Positions 24,854 to 33,342 of a stretch of DNA of 64,000 nucleotides are shown one piece after another; within the stretch, counting starts at the first letter, position 1; each line of letters opens with the position of its first letter. Origin of the DNA: DATATV01 sp035551355 (GTDB taxonomy: Bacteria; Actinomycetota; Actinomycetes; Mycobacteriales; Pseudonocardiaceae); the NCBI GenBank assembly GCA_035551355.1, contig DASZNF010000088.1:6675-70674 (forward strand), read 5' to 3'. The notes below the pieces were generated by a model, which searched no databases, was not told where the DNA came from, and was given only the letters and a program-made list of their open reading frames with translations. Made by a program: the position numbers and the translations under genes.

Positions 24854-26451
24854 TGGTCCTCCCGGTGGTAGATCGTGGCGCCGCGCAGCACGGTGGCCAG
24901 GCAGGTCGGGGTGGGGTCGGCCGGGTCGAGCGAGGGCAGGGCGGGCACGCCGGAGCGGGGGTCGGTGGACCAGCGCTGTACCCGGCTGTCGGCGGCCGGT
25001 TTGACCAGCGGGCCGGTGTCCCAGATGGCGTAGGTGGCCGGCGCCCCGGGGGTGAGCACGCCGGCCAGGCCGTCGCGGTGGCCTGCGGCGCGCCAGCCGC
25101 CCCGGGTGTGCGCGGTGAACGCCGCGCGGGCGGAGATGCGGGCGCCCTCGGTGTGGTGGGCGGTGGCGGCGCGCAGGGCGCCCCACGGGTCCAGCGGGGT
25201 GACCGGAGTGTCCGAGCCGAAGGCCAGGGTCAGCCCGGCCCGGGCGAGCTGCGCGAACGGGTTCAGGCCGGCGGCGCGGTCGGCGCCGAGGCGCTGGGCG
25301 TACATGCCGTGCTGCCCGCCCCAGGCGGCGTCGAAGGCGGGCTGCACCGAGGCGACGACGCCCAGCCGTCCGAGGATCTCGGCCTGGGCCGGGGTGATCA
25401 TCTCCAGGTGTTCCACGCGGTGCGCGCGGCCGGCCAGCGTGGGGGTGCCGAGGGTTTTCTCGGCCAGGGTGAAGCCTTCGACGATGGCGGTGATGGCGGC
25501 GTCGCCGATGGCGTGGAACCCGGCCTGCAGCCCGGCGCGGGTGGTGGCGATCAGGTGCGCGGCGATCTGGTCGGCGTCCAGGTAGAGGGCGCCGGTGGCG
25601 GCCGGGTCGTCGGTGTAGGGGGCGGCCAGGGCGGCGGTGCGGGAGCCAAGAGCTCCGTCGACGAACAGGTCCCCGGCCAGTCCGGCCGCGCCGACCCGGG
25701 TGGCCAGTTCGGCCTCGCCGGTCTGGCCCCAGTAGCCGACCACGTCCGGTTGGCCGACTCCGGTGGCGAGGGTGAGTAGCGCGGTGAGGTCCTCGGATGA
25801 GGAGATGTCCGGGCCCGCGCACTCGTGCACCGCGGCGATGCCCTGGGTGGCCGCGGCCCGCAGGAACGCGCGTTGTGCGGCGTCGCGCTGGTCGGGGCGG
25901 ATCGCGCGGAGCGCGGCACCACGGGTGTGGTGGTGGGCGTCCCGGGACACCGGGCCGTCCTCGGTGTACCCGGTGGCCGCGCGGGCTTGCGGGAGGGTGT
26001 CCAGCAGCGCGGTGCTGACCAGCGCGGAGTGCACGTCGATGCGCGAGAGGTACACCGGGGTGGTTCGGGCGGCCGAGTCGAGTTCGGCGCGGGTCGGCGG
26101 GCGGGCGTCGGGCCAGCGGGTCTCGTCCCAGCCGTGGCCCCACAGCACCCCGCCCTCGGGCACCGCCGCGGCGTGCGCGCGCACCGCGGCCAGGCACTCG
26201 GCGCGCGACTTTGCGCCGGTGAGGTCCAGGCCGGAGTACAGCAGTCCGGTGGCGGTGGCGTGCACGTGGGCGTCCACGAACGCGGGCGCGACGAATGCCC
26301 CGGCCAGGTCGTGGACCTCGGCGCCGGGGTGGGCGGCGCGGCCGGGCCCGTCCTGTCCGAGCCAGGTGATCTGGCCGTCGGTGACGGCCATGGCGGTGGC
26401 GTCGGGGCTGTCCGGGGTGTGGATCCGTCCGTTGACGAGAAGGGTGGTCAC
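24850..26451 (-). CDS. amidohydrolase (YtcJ-like, Amidohydro_3)
   Basis: 533 residues from a GTG at 26451 overlapping the kdd stop (GTGA); the frame upstream of it belongs to kdd. Metal-binding motifs of the amidohydrolase superfamily are DAHVHATA (about residue 60), HAIGDAAI, HRVEHLEM and GSDTP. YtcJ-like members hydrolyse N-acyl, formyl or lactam bonds, and the substrate here is not known. It is embedded between kdd and kamD with four-base overlaps on both sides, so it is co-translated with the lysine enzymes. A role on an N-acylated or cyclised lysine-derived amine is possible but is inference. Confidence 0.9.
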   Translation of the reverse strand: MTTLLVNGRIHTPDSPDATAMAVTDGQITWLGQDGPGRAAHPGAEVHDLAGAFVAPAFVDAHVHATATGLLYSGLDLTGAKSRAECLAAVRAHAAAVPEGGVLWGHGWDETRWPDARPPTRAELDSAARTTPVYLSRIDVHSALVSTALLDTLPQARAATGYTEDGPVSRDAHHHTRGAALRAIRPDQRDAAQRAFLRAAATQGIAAVHECAGPDISSSEDLTALLTLATGVGQPDVVGYWGQTGEAELATRVGAAGLAGDLFVDGALGSRTAALAAPYTDDPAATGALYLDADQIAAHLIATTRAGLQAGFHAIGDAAITAIVEGFTLAEKTLGTPTLAGRAHRVEHLEMITPAQAEILGRLGVVASVQPAFDAAWGGQHGMYAQRLGADRAAGLNPFAQLARAGLTLAFGSDTPVTPLDPWGALRAATAHHTEGARISARAAFTAHTRGGWRAAGHRDGLAGVLTPGAPATYAIWDTGPLVKPAADSRVQRWSTDPRSGVPALPSLDPADPTPTCLATVLRGATIYHREDH

Positions 26452-27506
26452 GGTTGCCGAGTGTGCCCGTCGCGGGTGGTGAACAGCGCCTGCACCCCCG
26501 GCTCGGTGCGCAGCAGGTTCAGGGCGAATTCGGCGTGTCCGGGCAGGTAGCCGTTGCCGATGAGCATCTCCACATCGGCGGCGAGGCCCTCGGCGCCGAG
26601 TGCGGCGGCGGCGAAGGAGGTGGCCATGGAGAAGAAGATCACGGTGCCGCCGTCGGCGGTGGCCAGGATGGCGCCGTGTTCGGCGCCGGGCACGTCCACG
26701 CACACCACTGTGACGTCCACTTGCGCGCCGACCGCGTCGGCCAGCGCCAGGGGGTCGCGGGCGTCGGCGATGACCACCTCGCCGGCCAGTCCCGCCTCCC
26801 GCACGGCCGCGGCTTCGTTTTCGGTGGGCACCAGTGCGACCAGCCGGGACGCACCGGCGCGGCGGGCGGCGGCCAGTGACAGCGACCCGGATTTCCCGCC
26901 GCCACCCAGCACGCACACGGCCGGCGCCCGGCCGAGCGCGCCGGCTTTGCGGCGGACCACGCGGTCGGTCAGCGCGGGTGCGCCGCACACGTCCAGCACC
27001 GACAGCGCGAGGTGTTCGGGCAGGTCGGCGGGCAGTACGGCGGCGATGGAGCGGCCGAACAGGATCGCGGTGCCGGTGCACGGGACCTGTTCGCCTTCGC
27101 CGTCCCAGTCGCGCAGGTCGTCGGTGATGCGCAGCGGTGTCAGCGTCAGCGACACGAGGGTGGCGACGCGGTCGCCCGGGCGCAGGCCCAGTGGGGATTG
27201 CGGGCCGACCTCGCGGACGGTGCCCAGCAGCATGCCGCCCGAGCCGGTGACCGGGTTCTGCATCTTGCCTCGGCTGGCGATGATCTCCAGCACGGCGCCG
27301 CGCAGGGCGGTTGCGGTGCCGTGTTGTTCGCGTAGCTGCCGGTAGGAGGCGGCGTCGAGGTTGAGCCGTTCGACGTCGATGACCACCTCGTCGGGCCAGG
27401 GCGTGGAGTCCGGGTCGAGCCGGTCGGCGCGCTGCGGGAGGACCCCGGTGGGGGCCAGAACGCGGTGCGCGCCGATGGGGGATCCACGGTGTCGCGTCGT
27501 CGCCAC
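26448..27506 (-). CDS. kdd: L-erythro-3,5-diaminohexanoate dehydrogenase
   Basis: 352 residues from a GTG at 27506 with GGAGG six bases upstream; the open frame continues to 27764 but that part overlaps kamA. The length matches known Kdd proteins. Features are the N-terminal GAHRVLAPTGVLPQRADRLD, a Rossmann motif CVLGGGGKSGSLSLAAARR, and CVDVPGAEHG. Kdd oxidatively deaminates 3,5-diaminohexanoate to 3-keto-5-aminohexanoate with NAD+, the step after the 5,6-aminomutase. It heads the leftward operon, divergent from kamA, whose product supplies beta-lysine. Confidence 0.92.
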   Translation of the reverse strand: MATTRHRGSPIGAHRVLAPTGVLPQRADRLDPDSTPWPDEVVIDVERLNLDAASYRQLREQHGTATALRGAVLEIIASRGKMQNPVTGSGGMLLGTVREVGPQSPLGLRPGDRVATLVSLTLTPLRITDDLRDWDGEGEQVPCTGTAILFGRSIAAVLPADLPEHLALSVLDVCGAPALTDRVVRRKAGALGRAPAVCVLGGGGKSGSLSLAAARRAGASRLVALVPTENEAAAVREAGLAGEVVIADARDPLALADAVGAQVDVTVVCVDVPGAEHGAILATADGGTVIFFSMATSFAAAALGAEGLAADVEMLIGNGYLPGHAEFALNLLRTEPGVQALFTTRDGHTRQP

Positions 27507-27585
27507 ACCAAACCTCCGTAATTTTTGCGCCTTCTGGACGTTGTGACAGTATATCTTTACGCGAACCTGATGTTGAGGAGTAGGG
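27507..27585. promoter_or_regulatory. kdd/kamA divergent promoter
   Basis: The 79-base gap between the two starts is AT-rich for this genome. On the minus strand TATACT (27548-27553 on the plus strand as AGTATA) is a good -10 element about 40 bases before the kdd GTG. GAGGAG precedes the kamA ATG. No clear palindromic operator is seen, and no regulator gene adjoins, so how lysine induction would work is not visible. Confidence 0.5.
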
Positions 27586-28956
27586 ATGACTGTCACCGTC
27601 GATCCGGCCCAGTCACCGACAAGCGTCGGCCACCAGCCGTACGAGTACGCCCGAACCGAACTGACCGAGCCGGACTGGCGCCGCTTCCCCGGCTGGCGCG
27701 AGGTCACCGACGCCCAGTGGCGGGATGCCCAGTGGCAGCGGGCGCACTGCGTGAAGAACCCCAAGCAGCTGCGGGACGTGCTCGGCGAGCTGATCGGCGA
27801 GCGGTTCTACGCCGATCTGGCGGCCGACCAGGAGCGGTTTGCCACCATGTCGATGCTGGTGCCGCCGCAGATGCTCAACACCATGTCGGTGGAGTCGACC
27901 GAGGCGTTCTACGCCGATCCGATCCGCCGCTACATGATCCCGGTGCGTTCCGACCGTGACCCGGTGTGGCCCAGCCACCCCTACTCGACGCGGGATTCGC
28001 TGCACGAGGCCGAGATGTGGGTGGTGGAGGGCCTCACGCACCGCTACCCGACCAAGGTGCTGGCCGAGCTGCTGTCCACGTGCCCCCAGTACTGCGGGCA
28101 CTGCACCCGGATGGACCTGGTCGGCAACTCCACCTCGACCGTCGACAAGCACAAGCTCTCGCTCAGGCCGGTCGACCGGCAGGACGCGATGATCGGCTAT
28201 CTCAAGCGCACGCCGGGCGTGCGGGACGTGGTGGTCTCCGGCGGCGATGTGGCCAACCTGCCCTGGCACCAGCTGGAGGCGTTCCTGATGCGCCTGCTGG
28301 ACATCGAGACCGTCCGCGACGTGCGGCTGGCCACCAAGGCACTGGCCACGCTGCCCCAGCACTGGATTCAGCCCAAGGTGGTGGAGGGCCTGGAGCGGGT
28401 GGCCCGCACCGCGCGCCACCGCGGGGTGAACCTGGCGATCCACACCCACGTCAACCACGTGCAGACGGTGACCCCGCTGGTCGCCGAGGCCACCCGGGCC
28501 GCGCTGGAGGCCGGGGTGCGCGACGTGCGCAACCAGGGTGTGCTGATGCGCGGGGTGAACGCCACCCCGGCCGACCTGCTGGACCTGTGTTTCGCCCTGC
28601 AAGGCGAGGCCAACATCCTGCCCTACTACTTCTACATGTGCGACATGATCCCCAACGCCGAGCACTGGCGGGTCGCGGTGTGGGAGGCGCAGGCGCTGCA
28701 GCACGCGATCATGGGCTACCTGCCCGGCTATGCCACCCCGCGGATCGTGTGCGACGTGCCCTATGTCGGCAAGCGCTGGGTGCACCAGCTGGCCGAGTAC
28801 GACCGCGAGCACGGGGTGTCGTACTGGACGAAGAACTACCGCACCGGCATCGAGCGCGAAGACCCGGAGGCGCTGGACCGGCGCTACCCGTACTACGACC
28901 CGATCGCCACGCTGCCCGAGACCGGCCAGCACTGGTGGGCCGACCAGCCGGCCTGA
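27586..28956 (+). CDS. kamA: lysine 2,3-aminomutase (radical SAM)
   Basis: 456 residues from the ATG at 27586 with GAGGAG upstream. The radical-SAM cluster cysteines are C166, C170 and C173 (STCPQYCGHCTR), and family segments include VVVSGGDVANLPW, HTHVNHVQTVTPL, NQGVLMRGVNAT and YYFYMCDMIP. With a 4Fe-4S cluster, S-adenosylmethionine and pyridoxal phosphate it converts L-lysine to L-beta-lysine. The lysine for PLP is probably in the late GYLPGYATPR region's surroundings but is not assigned here. It is divergent from kdd-kamDE-kal, and all enzymes act in sequence. Radical SAM enzymes need low oxygen, which is notable in an actinomycete. Confidence 0.95.
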   Translation: MTVTVDPAQSPTSVGHQPYEYARTELTEPDWRRFPGWREVTDAQWRDAQWQRAHCVKNPKQLRDVLGELIGERFYADLAADQERFATMSMLVPPQMLNTMSVESTEAFYADPIRRYMIPVRSDRDPVWPSHPYSTRDSLHEAEMWVVEGLTHRYPTKVLAELLSTCPQYCGHCTRMDLVGNSTSTVDKHKLSLRPVDRQDAMIGYLKRTPGVRDVVVSGGDVANLPWHQLEAFLMRLLDIETVRDVRLATKALATLPQHWIQPKVVEGLERVARTARHRGVNLAIHTHVNHVQTVTPLVAEATRAALEAGVRDVRNQGVLMRGVNATPADLLDLCFALQGEANILPYYFYMCDMIPNAEHWRVAVWEAQALQHAIMGYLPGYATPRIVCDVPYVGKRWVHQLAEYDREHGVSYWTKNYRTGIEREDPEALDRRYPYYDPIATLPETGQHWWADQPA

Positions 28957-28957
28957 C

Positions 28958-29305
28958 TCAGCTCGCCTGCAGGTGGCCGACCTTGATGACCGCGAGGTTG
29001 GCCACCACGACGAACGGGAACACGACCGCGAGGATCCGGTGGTCGGCCTGCCACAGCGCCGGCGCGGCCGCGCCGAACACCAGGATCTTCACGGCCGTGG
29101 CCAGGACCGGCACGGCGTAGGTGGCCTGCGGCGCGGCGAACAGTCCCCACAGCACCGCCGCGGCCGCGGGTAACCCCAACCCCAGCAGTATCTTCATCGG
29201 CACGCCGGCTCCGGTGCGCACACCCCACCAGCTGAGCACGCCCAGCGCGGCCAGTTCCACCGCGAAGGCCAATCCGAGATTCACGACCCGCCACGTTGTT
29301 GCCAT
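28958..29305 (-). CDS. YrdB-like (DUF2568) membrane protein
   Basis: 115 residues from the ATG at 29305, chosen for GGGGAGGG upstream; an ATG at 29320 lies inside that region. Four hydrophobic helices cover most of the protein, with the WWGVRTGAGVPMKILLGLGLP segment usual in DUF2568/YrdB (seen as SWWGVRTG and LLGLGLP). Function unknown. It converges on kamA with a one-base gap. A palindromic operator at 29324-29338 overlaps its leader, so it is probably under a TetR-type repressor. Confidence 0.85.
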   Translation of the reverse strand: MATTWRVVNLGLAFAVELAALGVLSWWGVRTGAGVPMKILLGLGLPAAAAVLWGLFAAPQATYAVPVLATAVKILVFGAAAPALWQADHRILAVVFPFVVVANLAVIKVGHLQAS

Positions 29306-29323
29306 GACCACCCTCCCCATTTA

Positions 29324-29389
29324 GAGAGCACTGCTCTCGCTTAGGCTCAGTGTCATGCGGTCAGGCGTGAATGTCAAGAGCAGCGCTCT
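29324..29389. promoter_or_regulatory. two TetR-type operators, no adjacent TetR gene
   Basis: Perfect palindrome GAGAGCACTGCTCTC at 29324-29338 and a related site AGAGCAGCGCTCT at 29377-29389, 12 of 15 positions alike. They lie between the divergent DUF2568 and GNAT genes. The shape is that of TetR-family operators, but neither neighbour is a regulator. Confidence 0.65.
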
Positions 29390-29419
29390 CGTTTGTGTGC
29401 AGCGATCTCGGAGTGCGCG

Positions 29420-30163
29420 GTGAACCCGGCCGAGGTGCTGACCGCCTACGACACCCAGATCCGCCAACACCCAGACGGCCTGGTCGAACACGAGGCCGGG
29501 GTCATCCGCAGCATCGACCTCGCCTGGACCGGCGTCACCTGGACCGACCTGGACGAATCCACCGCCGACGCGGCCATCGCCGCCCAGCGCGGCCGCTTCA
29601 CGCAACTGGGCCAGCCCTGGGAGTGGAAGCACTACTCCCACGACAAACCGGCCGACCTCCCCCACCGCCTGCGCGCCGCCGGCCTCAAGCCCCAGCCCGA
29701 AGAGGCCCTCCTGGCCGCCGAGATCGCCGAACTGGACCTCACCCTGCCCGCACCGCCCGGCATCACCCTGCGCCTGGCCAGTGAACGAGCCGACTTCGAC
29801 GCCCTGGTCCGCGTGCACGATCAGGCCTTCGGTGGCGACCACCGCGGCCTGGTCGCCACCCTCCCGGCCGCGATCGGCCGCGGCGCGGCCGCCGCCGTCC
29901 TGGCCTGGGCCGACGAGGTGCCGGTGGCCGGGGCCAGGATCGAATTCCACGCCGGCACCGACTTCGCCAGCCTGTGGGGCGGCGCGACCCTGCCCCGGTG
30001 GCGCGGCCGCGGCATCTTCCGGGCCCTGGTCGCCCGCCGGGCCGCACTGGCCGCCGACCGCGGCTTCCGCTACCTCCAGGTCGACGCCCTGCCCACCAGC
30101 CGCCCCATCCTCACCCGGCTGGGCTTCGTGCAACTGGCCACCACGACCCCGTACACCGGATAG
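29420..30163 (+). CDS. GNAT-family N-acetyltransferase
   Basis: 247 residues from a GTG at 29420 with GGAG upstream; a start at 29393 would overlap the operator. The C-terminal 120 residues form a GNAT domain, with the acetyl-CoA-binding R-x-x-G-x-G/A pattern in RWRGRGIFRALV and the YLQVDALPTSRPILTRLGF end. The N-terminal half is a degenerate related domain. It transfers an acetyl group from acetyl-CoA to an unknown amine. It shares a divergent promoter region and operators with the DUF2568 gene. Confidence 0.85.
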   Translation: MNPAEVLTAYDTQIRQHPDGLVEHEAGVIRSIDLAWTGVTWTDLDESTADAAIAAQRGRFTQLGQPWEWKHYSHDKPADLPHRLRAAGLKPQPEEALLAAEIAELDLTLPAPPGITLRLASERADFDALVRVHDQAFGGDHRGLVATLPAAIGRGAAAAVLAWADEVPVAGARIEFHAGTDFASLWGGATLPRWRGRGIFRALVARRAALAADRGFRYLQVDALPTSRPILTRLGFVQLATTTPYTG

Positions 30164-30229
30164 CTCGAAACCCGGGCAACCGGATCGGTCTGCCGCCTCG
30201 TTTCCTCAGGCGAGGGCAAGGGAGCAGAC

Positions 30230-30730
30230 GTGGGAGTCCGAGACGACGAGTTCGTCGAATTCGTGCACCGGTGTTCGGCGCCACTGCGCCGCACGGCGCT
30301 GTTGATGTGCGGGGACTGGCACCGGGCCGAGGACCTGGTGCAGACCACGCTGGTCAAACTGTTCCGGGCCTGGTCGCGAGTGCGCGGAATGGACCAGCGG
30401 GAAGCCTGTGCGCGGCAGGTGCTGCTGCGCACGATCATCGACGAGTCGCGCCGGTTCTGGCGCCGGGAACGATCCTCCGACGTCCTGCCCGACCGGGCGA
30501 TCCCGGCGGTGGACAGCGACCTGTCCATCGACCTGCGCCGCGCCCTGGCCGCGTTACCGGTGCGACAACGCGCCACCGTGGTGCTGCGCTACTGGGAGGA
30601 CCTTCCGGTCGGCGAGGTCGCGACGTTGTTGCGGTGCAACGAAGGCACCGTCAAAAGTAAGTCCGCCAAGGCGCCGGCCGCGTTGCGGACCATGACCGAT
30701 TCGGGCCGAGTGCTGGAGGGACGCCAATGA
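30230..30730 (+). CDS. SigE-family extracytoplasmic-function sigma factor
   Basis: 166 residues. Region 2 (about 10-70: LRRTALLMCGDWHRAEDLVQTTLVKLFRAW, seen as WHRAEDLVQTTLVKLF) and region 4 (about 100-150: LAALPVRQRATVVLRYWEDLPVGEVATLLRCNEGTVKS) are clear, with a short linker, which is the SigE-family type abundant in actinobacteria. It directs RNA polymerase to its own promoter set. GGGAG precedes the ATG or GTG start near 30230. The next gene overlaps it by four bases and probably encodes its membrane-bound partner. Confidence 0.92.
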   Translation: MGVRDDEFVEFVHRCSAPLRRTALLMCGDWHRAEDLVQTTLVKLFRAWSRVRGMDQREACARQVLLRTIIDESRRFWRRERSSDVLPDRAIPAVDSDLSIDLRRALAALPVRQRATVVLRYWEDLPVGEVATLLRCNEGTVKSKSAKAPAALRTMTDSGRVLEGRQ

Positions 30731-31557
30731 CCGCCGCCGACGACGCCGACCGCCAGTGGGCGCACACCCTGCTGGCCCGGGCCATGGACGACGAACCGGA
30801 ACTGCAACTGCGCGCCGAGGAGGTGCTGACCAGCGGCCGCCGCAGCCTCGGCCGCCGGCGGGCCGCGCTGACCGGCGCCATCACCGTCGTGGCCCTGGCC
30901 GCCACCGGCATCCTGCTCAGCCTCGCCGACTCGGCGCGATCCGGGGCGCAGACCGCGCACCAGGGGCAACCGGCGCTGTCCACCACCGCTCCCGCCGCAC
31001 CCGAGACGACGCTCTACGGCGCCGAGGGACCCCTGATCCTCGACGCGCACTCGCGGGTCATGACAACGGAACTGGCCGGCGCGCACGCGATCCCGGCCGG
31101 CGTGCGGGCCAGCGAGGACAAGTACTACGGCGGCCAGCCCCTGGTCTTCTACAAGATCATCAACGGCCAGTACCCGGGTAGCTACTACGCCCAGGCGACG
31201 CTCACCGACTCCCACGGCGCCGGCTACGTCGATGTGCAGGTGCTGCGGGCGGGTCAGCAGGCCGGCCTGAACTGTGTCGGCATACCCGACCCGCCGACCT
31301 GCCAGACCCAGACCCTGCCCGACGGCAGCCACCTCACCGCCCGGCTCTACACCCAGAACGGGCCCGGCAAACAGACCCAGCAGTGGCTGGTGGAACTGGT
31401 GCACCCCAACGGGACCGCGGTGGACGCGGGATCGGGCAACTGGAGCATGGACGGCGACCCGGCCGTCGGCGGCATCGACCACGCGACCGGTGCCCAACCA
31501 CCGCTGAGCGAGGCCGCGCTCATCCACCTGGCCGAGCTGCCCGGGCTGATTCCCTGA
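30727..31557 (+). CDS. membrane protein, likely anti-sigma partner
   Basis: 276 residues. A short cytoplasmic N-terminus (about 45 residues, acidic then arginine-rich RRSLGRRRAAL), a single membrane helix (about 47-70) and a 200-residue external domain with two cysteines. The start overlaps the sigma factor stop (ATGA), the usual coupling of a sigma/anti-sigma pair. The N-terminus does not show a zinc anti-sigma HxxxCxxC motif, so the inhibitory role is from context. An intrinsic terminator follows. Confidence 0.8.
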   Translation: MTAADDADRQWAHTLLARAMDDEPELQLRAEEVLTSGRRSLGRRRAALTGAITVVALAATGILLSLADSARSGAQTAHQGQPALSTTAPAAPETTLYGAEGPLILDAHSRVMTTELAGAHAIPAGVRASEDKYYGGQPLVFYKIINGQYPGSYYAQATLTDSHGAGYVDVQVLRAGQQAGLNCVGIPDPPTCQTQTLPDGSHLTARLYTQNGPGKQTQQWLVELVHPNGTAVDAGSGNWSMDGDPAVGGIDHATGAQPPLSEAALIHLAELPGLIP

Positions 31558-31574
31558 TCCGGGGCGAACCGGGC

Positions 31575-31619
31575 CGCACCGGGGATGAGGGGATTCCCGG
31601 TGCGTGGTGCGTCTTTTTT
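31575..31619 (+). terminator. intrinsic terminator after sigma operon
   Basis: Nine-base stem CGCACCGGG/CCCGGTGCG with a 12-base loop, followed nine bases later by six T residues (31614-31619). It lies 18 bases after the operon stop and ends the sigma/anti-sigma transcript. Confidence 0.8.
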
Positions 31620-31630
31620 GGACGGCAACC

Positions 31631-31666
31631 TTGCGTCCTGGGCATACGCTCGTGCCCATGACGCAA
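31631..31666. promoter_or_regulatory. large operator covering the XRE-cupin start codon
   Basis: Left arm TTGCGTCCTGGGCA and right arm TGCCCATGACGCAA match at 13 of 14 positions when inverted, around an eight-base spacer. The right arm includes the ATG at 31658, so binding would block both transcription and translation start: strong sign of autoregulation by the encoded repressor. Confidence 0.75.
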
Positions 31667-32227
31667 ACCGATGGTGAGCTGGCCGCCCTGGTGCGCAAGC
31701 GGATCCGGGCGCTGCGGGTCGCGCAGGGCCTGTCCCTGGACGAGCTGGCCGGCCGCGCCAAACTCAGTCCCTCGTCGCTGAGCCGGATCGAGACCGGCCA
31801 GCGGCGCCTGGCCCTGGACCAGCTGGTCGACCTGGCCCGCGCCCTGGACACCTCGCTGGACCAGCTGGTCGAGACCGACACCGACGACGTGATCGCCAAC
31901 CCGTCGATCGACGGCGCCCACGGGCGGCTGCACTGGCCGATCAAGGCCGATCCCGGTATGTCCGTCATGCGCCAGCGGATGACCGATCCGCCGCCGGACA
32001 ACGCGGCCCGGCTGCGGGCCCACCCCGGCCGGGAATGGCTGGTCGTGCTGTCCGGCACCGCCGTGCTGCTGCTGGGCAACCGCCGGCTGCGAGTGGAGAC
32101 CAACCAGGCCGCCGAGTTCCCGACCATGCTGCCGCACGCCATCGGCGCTGAGGGTGGTCCCTGCGAGATCCTGGGGATCTTCGACCGCGACGCCCGCCGC
32201 GGCCACCGGCCCGATCGGCAACACTGA
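31658..32227 (+). CDS. XRE-cupin transcriptional regulator
   Basis: 189 residues from the ATG at 31658 (a longer frame to 31604 runs through the operator). XRE helix-turn-helix at about 12-65 (LSLDELAGRAKLSPSSLSRIETGQRRLALDQLVDLARAL) and a C-terminal cupin (about 95-180; HPGREWLVVLSGTAVLLLGNRRL, seen as EWLVVLSG). Regulators of this class sense small molecules or metals through the cupin. Start and operator overlap, so it likely represses itself; the methyltransferase 95 bases downstream may be its other target. Transcription is probably leaderless. Confidence 0.88.
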   Translation: MTQTDGELAALVRKRIRALRVAQGLSLDELAGRAKLSPSSLSRIETGQRRLALDQLVDLARALDTSLDQLVETDTDDVIANPSIDGAHGRLHWPIKADPGMSVMRQRMTDPPPDNAARLRAHPGREWLVVLSGTAVLLLGNRRLRVETNQAAEFPTMLPHAIGAEGGPCEILGIFDRDARRGHRPDRQH

Positions 32228-32322
32228 CCCCGCCGCTTGCCTGTCCAGCAGCCCCGATACCACCTTCTTGCCGTATCGGCAAACCTTCGTGCACCTCGCG
32301 CACGACCCCTTACCGTGGTGGC

Positions 32323-33192
32323 ATGACCCACCCAGCACACGTCCACGGCGCGTCTCACCAGCACGGCCACGACCACGGGCATCAGCGCGAGGACAGCCAG
32401 GCCGAGCTGCTCGACCTCGACGCCGAAGTGCTCGCCGAGCACCTGGCCGCCCTCGTCGCCTGGCTGCCCATCCCGGCGAGCCCGCGCCAGATCGTGGACC
32501 TGGGTGCCGGCACCGGCGCGGGCACCTTCGCCCTGCTCGCCCGCTTCCCCGAGGCCCACGTGACCGCCGTCGACAACTCGGTCGAACACCTGCATCGCCT
32601 GCGGGACAAGGCCTGCGAGCGTGGACTGGCCGATCGCGTGCACACCGTCCAGGCCGACCTGGACGCCACCTGGCCCGACCTGGGCCGACCGGACCTGGTG
32701 TGGGCCTCGGCCTCCCTGCACCACCTGGCCGAACCCGACCACGCCCTGCGCCAGGTGCACGACACACTCGCCCCCGGCGGCCTGTTCGCCGTGGTCGAGC
32801 TCGCCGGTTTTCCCCGGTTCCTGCCCGAGAATGCCCCCGAGAACCGGCCCGGCCTGGAGGAACGCTGCCACGCCGCGAGCGAGCGCTACCACACAGAGCA
32901 CGTGCCGCACCGCGGCGCCGACTGGGGCCCCAAACTGAGCGCCGCCGGATTCACCGTCCAAGGCGAACGCACCATCGCCGTGGATATCGAGGGCTCGCGC
33001 TCCGACGCGATCGGCCGCTACGCACTGGGCGGTCTGCGCCGCCTGCGCACCGCCATCGTCGAGGACCTGCCCGCCGAGGACCTGGCCGCGCTGGACCAGC
33101 TGCTCGACACCGGCAGCCCGCACAGCATCCTGCGCCGCGACGACCTGGCCGTGCGCACCGAACGCGCCGTTTGGGCCGCCCGCCGCACCTGA
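32323..33192 (+). CDS. class I SAM-dependent methyltransferase
   Basis: 289 residues. A histidine-rich N-terminus (THPAHVHGASHQHGHDHGH, 19 residues, eight of them histidine) precedes a Rossmann methyltransferase domain: motif I VDLGAGTGAGT, the acidic residue after strand 2 in VTAVDNS, and WASASLHHL (motif IV). The C-terminal third is helical. The histidine tract could bind metal. Substrate unknown. It follows the XRE-cupin gene on the same strand. Confidence 0.88.
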   Translation: MTHPAHVHGASHQHGHDHGHQREDSQAELLDLDAEVLAEHLAALVAWLPIPASPRQIVDLGAGTGAGTFALLARFPEAHVTAVDNSVEHLHRLRDKACERGLADRVHTVQADLDATWPDLGRPDLVWASASLHHLAEPDHALRQVHDTLAPGGLFAVVELAGFPRFLPENAPENRPGLEERCHAASERYHTEHVPHRGADWGPKLSAAGFTVQGERTIAVDIEGSRSDAIGRYALGGLRRLRTAIVEDLPAEDLAALDQLLDTGSPHSILRRDDLAVRTERAVWAARRT

Positions 33193-33342
33193 CCCGACCG
33201 CACCAGGTCGTTGAGGATCGACGGGCCGTCGTCGATGAAGATCTCCCGTTGGTGGCGTCGGTGATCGGCACCGTCGCAGTCCTCATCGACTGGTACCAGT
33301 GCCCGCCGCTCGTGTCGACTCGCGCAGCGGCACGCTTTCGGT

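Noticed and set aside
23276..26197. 973-codon leftward frame as one large protein
   Set aside because: Its first 450 codons are out of frame with the clear amidohydrolase. Only the part from the TTG at 24853 is KamD.
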